Source of the DNA: JAZQLP01 sp045629205 | GTDB lineage: Bacteria > Bacillota > Clostridia > Oscillospirales > UBA644 | DNA length: 18,317 bases | Reading direction: 5' to 3' | Assembly: GCA_045629205.1 (NCBI GenBank) | Contig: JAZQQT010000142.1 | Location: forward strand, 1-18,317 | Shown here: positions 13,590 through 18,317 of the stretch, piece after piece | How the letters are laid out: each line of letters starts with the position of its first letter | Numbering within the stretch: the stretch's first letter is position 1 | The notes under the pieces: generated by a model | What the model was told of the DNA's origin: nothing | Database searches by the model: none | The model's input: the letters and a program-made list of their open reading frames with translations, nothing else | Translations under genes and position numbers: made by a program

Positions 13590-13613
13590 ACTACTCCGTT
13601 CTTTTCGGATAAA

Positions 13614-13642
13614 AGTATATCACACGAAATATAACAATTCAA
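13614..13642 (-). promoter_or_regulatory. Probable promoter of the DUF3737 gene
   Basis: On the minus strand TTGAAT (13642-13637) and TATACT (13619-13614) are separated by 17 bases, 24 bases before the ATG at 13589. The -35 box overlaps the first copy of a 20-bp direct repeat. Confidence 0.65.
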
Positions 13643-13658
13643 GCATTTAATATTCTTT
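13639..13658. repeat. 20-bp direct repeat, copy 1 (control region)
   Basis: The sequence TCAAGCATTTAATATTCTTT matches the copy at 13733-13752 at 18 of 20 positions, in the same orientation. It overlaps the -35 box of the DUF3737 promoter. It may be a regulator binding site. Confidence 0.5.
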
Positions 13659-13695
13659 TTTCAAATCTTCCCGAAATGTCTTTTTTTTCGATGTT

Positions 13696-13725
13696 TTGTT
13701 ATTGACTTTTTATATTAATTATACT
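13696..13725 (+). promoter_or_regulatory. Tentative promoter of the heterodimeric ABC exporter genes
   Basis: TATACT at 13720-13725 is a good -10 box. The matching -35 is uncertain: TTGTTA at 13696-13701 is 18 bases away, while a better TTGACT at 13703-13708 is too close (11 bases). The start would be near 13732. Confidence 0.45.
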
Positions 13726-13732
13726 AAACTGC

Positions 13733-13752
13733 TCAAGTATTTAATATTATTT
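13733..13752. repeat. 20-bp direct repeat, copy 2 (control region)
   Basis: The sequence TCAAGTATTTAATATTATTT is the second copy of the repeat at 13639-13658. It begins at the predicted transcription start of the exporter operon and ends shortly before its ribosome-binding site. Confidence 0.5.
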
Positions 13753-13771
13753 AAAAAGGAAGAGTCTGATT

Positions 13772-15553
13772 ATGATTTTCGGAAAACTCGTAAACAGATA
13801 TTATTTCAAGCATTTTCCACGGCTGTTAATCGGCATTATCTCGCTCGTTGTCGTCGATTTCCTTCAGCTGCGGATTCCCGAGATATACCGCACTCTTCTT
13901 GACTGCCTTTCGGGAGAATCCGACGTAAACTTTACAATGGATTTTTTGCTTGACGATATTTGCAAACCGCTTTTAATAGTAATATTCCTTATCGTAATTT
14001 GCCGATTTATATGGAGAATCTGTTTCTTTATTGCAGGTATAAAAGTCGAAACAGACATCCGTGACAGAATGTTCGATCACTGCAAAGATCTTTCGAGACA
14101 ATATTATCAGTTAAATAAAGTCGGTAATCTTATGTCGTTTTTCACAAACGATCTTGACACTGTTTCCGAATGTTTCAGTGACGGAATACTGATGGTTTGC
14201 GACGCGACATTCCTCGGAGCGCTCGCGCTGATAAAGATGTTCCGGATGAATGTTACACTGACACTTTTATCGATGATACCTATGGTTTTACTGTTCTCGG
14301 CAAGCACAATCGTCGGAAAAAAAATATCGTCGCAGTGGGATAAGAGACAACAGGCGTTTTCCGATTTGTCCGATTTTTCTCAGGAAAGTTTTTCCGGAAT
14401 TGCAGTTATTAAAGCATTCGTAAAAGAATCAAAAGAGATAATCGCTTTCAGAAAATTAAATAAAGATAACGAAAATGCAAACGTTGAATATGTAAAAATC
14501 TCTACACTTTTCAGTATTCTTGTTCAGCTGTTTATTCAGGCCGTTGTTTGCGTTATCCTCGGTTACGGCGGATACCTTGTTTTCAAAGGCGCGTCGGCAG
14601 GTGGATTTACAGGCGGACAGCTTCATGAATTCAGCGGCTATTTCTCAAGCACGATATGGCCGGTAATGGCAGTGGCACAACTGATAGATATGGCATCAAG
14701 GGGAAAAGCATCCCGTGACAGACTCACGACATTGCTGGAAACAAAGCAGGATGTATTCGATAAAGATGACGTTGCCGAACCGACAGAACCGATAAAGGGC
14801 TCGATTGAATTCAGAAACCTTTCGTTTACTTATCCGGACGGAGAGACAGAAGCCCTGAAAAACATCAGTTTTAAACTTGAAGCAGGTCAATCACTCGGAA
14901 TAGTCGGAAGAACCGGATGCGGCAAAACGACTATCGTTGATCTGATTCTCCGAAACTACAATGTTCCGGACGGAACCCTGTTTATTGACGGTTATGACGT
15001 AAATAAAATACCGATAAGAACCATCCGAGAATGCTGCGCTTATGTTCCGCAAGACAATTTCCTTTTCAGCGATACGATTGTTAAAAATATCGCATTCGGA
15101 ATGGATATTGACGATGCGGTTTATGCTCAGTCCCGTCAATCCGCCGTAATATCCGACGTGGACGGAGATATAAGCGAATTTGAACATCAATATGACACGA
15201 TATTGGGCGAACGCGGCGTAACGGTATCAGGCGGGCAGAAGCAACGTATATCGATTGCAAGAGCGCTGATGAAAAAAGCCCCTGTCCTTATCCTCGACGA
15301 CTCCGTGTCGGCAGTTGATACAGACACCGAGAAAAAGATACTTGAAGGACTTAACGAAGACAGCATCAACAGAACGACAATACTTGTGGCGCACAGAATC
15401 TCCACGGTTCAGAATATGGACCGTATTCTTATGATCGACGACGGGGAAGTTGTCGATTTCGGAACACACGACGAATTACTTGAAAGATGCGAGCCGTATC
15501 GTCATATGGTTGAACTCCAAAAGCTCGAAGAGGAGGAAAATCACCGTGCATAA
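13772..15553 (+). CDS. Heterodimeric ABC exporter subunit with degenerate ATP site (BmrC/TM287-like)
   Basis: The 593-residue protein has a six-helix exporter membrane domain (about 15-310) and an ATPase domain: Walker A GRTGCGKTT (379-387), Q-loop YVPQDNF (424-430), signature VSGGQ (485-489), Walker B VLILD with Asp510 in place of the catalytic glutamate, and His541. An Asp at that position marks the degenerate half of heterodimeric exporters such as BmrCD and TM287/288. AAGGA lies about ten bases before the ATG. The next gene overlaps it by eight bases and encodes the other half, so the two are translationally coupled. Its promoter region is shared with a divergent DUF3737 gene. Multidrug or peptide/lipid export is typical; cargo is not known here. 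Confidence 0.92.
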   Translation: MIFGKLVNRYYFKHFPRLLIGIISLVVVDFLQLRIPEIYRTLLDCLSGESDVNFTMDFLLDDICKPLLIVIFLIVICRFIWRICFFIAGIKVETDIRDRMFDHCKDLSRQYYQLNKVGNLMSFFTNDLDTVSECFSDGILMVCDATFLGALALIKMFRMNVTLTLLSMIPMVLLFSASTIVGKKISSQWDKRQQAFSDLSDFSQESFSGIAVIKAFVKESKEIIAFRKLNKDNENANVEYVKISTLFSILVQLFIQAVVCVILGYGGYLVFKGASAGGFTGGQLHEFSGYFSSTIWPVMAVAQLIDMASRGKASRDRLTTLLETKQDVFDKDDVAEPTEPIKGSIEFRNLSFTYPDGETEALKNISFKLEAGQSLGIVGRTGCGKTTIVDLILRNYNVPDGTLFIDGYDVNKIPIRTIRECCAYVPQDNFLFSDTIVKNIAFGMDIDDAVYAQSRQSAVISDVDGDISEFEHQYDTILGERGVTVSGGQKQRISIARALMKKAPVLILDDSVSAVDTDTEKKILEGLNEDSINRTTILVAHRISTVQNMDRILMIDDGEVVDFGTHDELLERCEPYRHMVELQKLEEEENHRA

Positions 15554-17444
15554 TTATTATCCTCTTCTTATCGTTGGCGGAATCATAGGATTGTTTACTG
15601 CGGCATTTATCATTGCCTTCGCTTCCATAAAAGACAAAAAAGAAGCAATCGGGTTTGAACGCAACATGAAAGACATAGATATTTTCAAACGTCTTGTTGT
15701 TGTCGCAAAACCATACTGGAAAAGTTTTCTTTTTGCATTTTTCCTTATGATTCTCACCATCGCGTTTGATATCGTGTCCCCGCTTATAGTAGGCGACATA
15801 CAGGAAATGTTCATAGCCGAAAACAAATTCGAGCTCAGCGACCTTTATATCAGAGTGGCATTATTTGCGATTATGCTTATCGTTTCTCTCGGATCGGCAT
15901 ATATTCAGGGAATTGTTCTTCAGAAAGCCGGACAGAGAATCATCTCCGACGTAAGAATCATGGTATTTACACACATTGAAAAGCTTTCTCACGAACAACT
16001 TACGGCGATACCTGTCGGTAAGCTTGTAACAAGAGTTACAAACGATCCCGGAGCCGTTTCGATGATGTTCACCGGAATTCTGAACAATATTCTGAAAAAT
16101 GCCTTCGTTCTTGTCGGTGCGCTTATCGCAATGTTCTGTGTCAATATCGAACTGACACTGATGATCCTTTGCTTCACCCCGTTTATCGTTCTCTTTACCA
16201 TCATTTTCCGTAAATTCTCGCGAATGGCTTACAGAAAAGTCAAAGACGGAACGACAGACCTCAATGTTTTCCTTTCCGAAAATCTATCCGGTATCAAAGT
16301 TACACAGCTCTTCAACAAAGAAAACTTCAAGCTGGAAGAATTCAGGACAAAGAACAGACATCTCGAAAAAGCAAGAACAAAGCAGGTCTTTGTTTTCGGT
16401 ATTTTCCGTCCCATCATATACATGTTGTTCATTATGTCAAAGCTCTGTCTGTTTTATTTCGCGGGAAAAGGATTTCTGGACGGAACCACATTCTTCGGAC
16501 AGACAATAACGGCACCCGTTCTCGTAACGATGTATATGTATTTTGATACCTTCTTCAATCCTCTGCAATCACTTGCGGAACATTTCAACAATCTGCAAAA
16601 CGCTTTTGCTTCAGGAGAAAAGATATTCTCTATTCTCGACATAGAGCCTTCCATTCAGGATTCCCGGGATGCCGAAGAGGTTGATAATATCAAAGGCGAT
16701 ATCGAATTCAAAAACGTATGGTTCTCATATATCCCCGACCGCTGGGTCCTCAAAGATATCAGTTTCAAGGTTGAAGCAGGACAGACCGTTGCATTCGTTG
16801 GCGCCACAGGCTCCGGCAAAACAACGATTCTTTCGCTGATTACGCGAAACTACGATATCCAGAAAGGTCAGATTCTTATAGACGGAAGAGATATCAAAGA
16901 ATATAAGATATCCTCTCTGCGCCGTCATTTCGGTCAGATGCTGCAGGATGTTTTCATTTTCTCAGGAACGATCAAGAGCAATATTCTGCTGAGAAAAGAT
17001 GACGTTTCCGATGAAGAAATTATGGCGGCATGCCGTTATGTCAACGCCGATAAATTTATTAATAAACTTGAAAACGGATTAGACGAAGTCGTTCGTGAAC
17101 GCGGCAATAACTTTTCCGCAGGACAAAGACAGCTTCTGTCGTTTGCAAGAACGATTATTCATTCTCCGTCTGTCATGATCCTCGACGAAGCGACTGCAAA
17201 TATTGATACCGAAACCGAAATTCTCATTCAGGACTCACTTGAAAAGATGAGAAATATAGGAACAATGCTTATCGTTGCCCATCGTCTTTCAACAATCAGA
17301 AACGCCGACAATATTATCGTAATGCAATCAGGCCGGATTATTGAAGAAGGCAATCATCAGGAACTTCTCGAAAAACACGGACATTACCACAAACTGTATA
17401 CATTGCAATCACAAAAACAAAGTCTTGCGGCATCGGGAAATTGA
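15546..17444 (+). CDS. Heterodimeric ABC exporter subunit with catalytic glutamate (BmrD/TM288-like)
   Basis: I chose the GTG at 15546, which overlaps the previous gene by eight bases and has AGGAGG nine bases upstream, giving 632 residues. A longer frame reaching further into the upstream gene has no such site. It begins with an extra hydrophobic segment (about 5-27) before the usual six-helix domain (about 55-350). The ATPase has Walker A GATGSGKTT (419-427), Q-loop MLQDVF (465-470), signature FSAGQ (523-527; Ala replaces the first Gly), Walker B VMILDE (543-548) with intact Glu548, and His579. In heterodimers the altered signature faces the degenerate Walker B of the partner, and the upstream gene carries exactly that change. 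The stop codon lies 12 bases before a group II intron end. Cargo is unknown. Confidence 0.92.
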   Translation: MHNYYPLLIVGGIIGLFTAAFIIAFASIKDKKEAIGFERNMKDIDIFKRLVVVAKPYWKSFLFAFFLMILTIAFDIVSPLIVGDIQEMFIAENKFELSDLYIRVALFAIMLIVSLGSAYIQGIVLQKAGQRIISDVRIMVFTHIEKLSHEQLTAIPVGKLVTRVTNDPGAVSMMFTGILNNILKNAFVLVGALIAMFCVNIELTLMILCFTPFIVLFTIIFRKFSRMAYRKVKDGTTDLNVFLSENLSGIKVTQLFNKENFKLEEFRTKNRHLEKARTKQVFVFGIFRPIIYMLFIMSKLCLFYFAGKGFLDGTTFFGQTITAPVLVTMYMYFDTFFNPLQSLAEHFNNLQNAFASGEKIFSILDIEPSIQDSRDAEEVDNIKGDIEFKNVWFSYIPDRWVLKDISFKVEAGQTVAFVGATGSGKTTILSLITRNYDIQKGQILIDGRDIKEYKISSLRRHFGQMLQDVFIFSGTIKSNILLRKDDVSDEEIMAACRYVNADKFINKLENGLDEVVRERGNNFSAGQRQLLSFARTIIHSPSVMILDEATANIDTETEILIQDSLEKMRNIGTMLIVAHRLSTIRNADNIIVMQSGRIIEEGNHQELLEKHGHYHKLYTLQSQKQSLAASGN

Positions 17445-17456
17445 CTTTATAACACA

Positions 17457-17501
17457 ATCGGGTAGGAGGCTGACTATTAGTTAGCCAGCCGACCTCCCAC
17501 A
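17457..17501 (-). ncRNA. Group II intron domain VI with branch-point adenosine
   Basis: On the minus strand GGCTGGCTA pairs with TAGTCAGCC around an ACTAA loop, and below it the GGGAGG side pairs with CCT and CCC while leaving one A unpaired. This bulged A (complement of 17463) is the seventh base from the intron end, where the lariat branch point is expected. Confidence 0.8.
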
Positions 17502-17532
17502 GAACCGTGCGTACCGGTCTGGTACACGGCTC
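17502..17532 (-). ncRNA. Group II intron domain V (catalytic hairpin)
   Basis: Read on the minus strand: GAGCCGTG pairs with CACGGTTC (one G-U), followed by the two-base CG bulge and a short TACC/GGTA stem with a five-base loop. The AGC catalytic triad is present at positions 2-4. At 31 bases it is slightly shorter than the usual 34, due to a shorter upper stem. Confidence 0.85.
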
Positions 17533-17541
17533 CTCCCTTGT

Positions 17542-18317
17542 TTACGCTACAGACTTGCTGTAGTAAGAACTGAAAAATTGGAATCCAGCCTTCTCAAGTC
17601 TTTGATTTGAGAGGGCTGTTTGCATAGTTGGACTATTCGCTATTCGCCAGTATCCTTTTCTTGAGCATGCGAGGATTCCCGCGTTGGAATTAGAGATGCC
17701 GAGTTTCAGCAGATTTCTCCATCTTGTTCGTACTCTCTTCCATTTCTTCCAGAACACCATTCGGATGCGTCTGCGCATCCATTCATCGATGTCTTTCAGG
17801 AAGCCTCTCATGCTCGCCAGCTTGTAGTAATTCACCCAACCAACCACGAATCTTTTCAGTGTTGTCTTCCATTCTTCGTAGCTGTTGACATTACTTCTGC
17901 CCGTCAGTTCCTTGACCTTCGCTTTCATTTTCGCTTTGGATTTTGCATGCACTCTCATTACAAATCCTTTTGCACCTTTGTGGAAACCATATCCAAGGAA
18001 TTTTATCTTTCCTGCATATGCCACTGCCGTTTTCTCCCTGTTCACTTTAAGAAACAATTTCTTTTCAATGTAGGGTACGATGTGCTCCAGTGTCTGCCGT
18101 GCACTTGCTTTGCTCCTGCAGAAGATCACCATATCGTCTGCATATCTTACAAAACTGTGTCCTCTGCGTTCCAGTTCATGGTCAAGTTCATTGAGCATAA
18201 TGTTTGCACACAACGGGCTCAATGGTCCGCCTTGAGGTACGCCCACTTCGGTATCTTCAAACCTTCCGCACCACACAACTCCTGCTCTGAGATATTTGTG
18301 GATGAGCGAGAGTACTC
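17542..18317 (-). CDS. ltrA: Group II intron reverse transcriptase/maturase, C-terminal part
   Basis: The frame is open to the right edge; 257 residues are present. They include the RT block GVPQGGPLSPLCANIMLNELD (25-45), the catalytic YADD box (58-61, FVRYADDMVIF), NREKT and KFLGYGF (105-111), then the basic thumb/maturase domain with WVNYYKLA (160-167) and a terminal GYWRIANSPTMQTALSNQRL motif. No Cys-pair HNH endonuclease domain is seen at the C-terminus, so it is an endonuclease-minus type. It promotes splicing and mobility of the intron it lies in. The stop codon is ten bases before domain V, the normal arrangement of the protein gene inside domain IV being followed closely by the catalytic RNA. 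Start and full length are outside the window. Confidence 0.93.
   Translation of the reverse strand, partial: VLSLIHKYLRAGVVWCGRFEDTEVGVPQGGPLSPLCANIMLNELDHELERRGHSFVRYADDMVIFCRSKASARQTLEHIVPYIEKKLFLKVNREKTAVAYAGKIKFLGYGFHKGAKGFVMRVHAKSKAKMKAKVKELTGRSNVNSYEEWKTTLKRFVVGWVNYYKLASMRGFLKDIDEWMRRRIRMVFWKKWKRVRTRWRNLLKLGISNSNAGILACSRKGYWRIANSPTMQTALSNQRLEKAGFQFFSSYYSKSVA

Larger units (their letters stand above)
17457..18317 (-). mobile_element. Group II intron, 3' portion (continues past right edge)
   Basis: A maturase frame (17542 to the edge) is followed by domain V and domain VI, so the last about 860 bases of a group II intron lie here on the minus strand. The predicted 3' splice end is at 17457 (ending CCCGAT), and the 3' exon is the short tail behind the exporter gene, only 12 bases from its stop codon and in opposite orientation. 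Group II introns are self-splicing ribozymes that insert through an RNA-primed reverse transcription. The 5' part and 5' exon are outside the window. Confidence 0.9.

Noticed and set aside
15450..15545. Longer N-terminus for the second heterodimeric exporter subunit
   Set aside because: These 32 codons overlap the end of the upstream gene, lack a ribosome-binding site, and the GTG at 15546 has a perfect AGGAGG at the right distance.
1..18317. CRISPR arrays, rRNA or tRNA genes
   Set aside because: I found no regularly spaced repeats and no RNA gene signatures on either strand.

Overview
The window looks like chromosomal DNA of a low-GC Gram-positive anaerobe, most likely an uncultured gut Clostridia. 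This rests on the AT-rich promoters with strong GGAGG ribosome-binding sites, a PyrR-type pyrimidine attenuator, a DarA-type cyclic-di-AMP receptor, a DUF1854/ABC exporter pair and an IS200 transposase start. I cannot name the species from sequence alone.

Layout, left to right. (1) 1-210: 5' end of an IS200/IS605-type tnpA on the minus strand and its left-end hairpins. (2) 218-8095: a long minus-strand gene string read from 8095 leftwards: an ABC exporter with an N-terminal soluble domain and zinc ribbon, a DUF1854 protein, the cyclic-di-AMP receptor DarA, a 1100-residue membrane-anchored protein with four lamin-tail-like domains and a CotH kinase domain, and two SGNH hydrolases, ending in a hairpin terminator. 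(3) 8096-8316: divergent control region with a strong promoter on each strand and a perfect 19-bp palindrome. (4) 8317-10529 on the plus strand: a half-size ABC exporter and a LURP-one-related protein. (5) 10545-12710 on the minus strand: the pyrR-uraA pyrimidine operon with promoter, PyrR-binding anti-antiterminator, antiterminator and terminator all readable. (6) 12732-13589 on the minus strand: a DUF3737 beta-helix protein, divergent from (7) 13772-17444 on the plus strand: a heterodimeric ABC exporter with one degenerate ATP site. (8) 17457 to the right edge: the 3' part of a group II intron on the minus strand (maturase, domains V and VI).

How the genes may work together. Four half-size ABC exporter polypeptides occupy 18 kb, and two of them sit with small partner proteins (DUF1854, LURP-one-like). 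The most unusual grouping is region 2: an exporter with its own sensor-like front end, DUF1854, a second-messenger receptor and extracytoplasmic surface proteins. It suggests, as an inference, a cell-envelope or export module coupled to cyclic-di-AMP. The pyrimidine operon is conventional and unrelated. The two mobile elements mark the edges of the window and are not part of any module. No gap of more than 300 bases lacks a gene.
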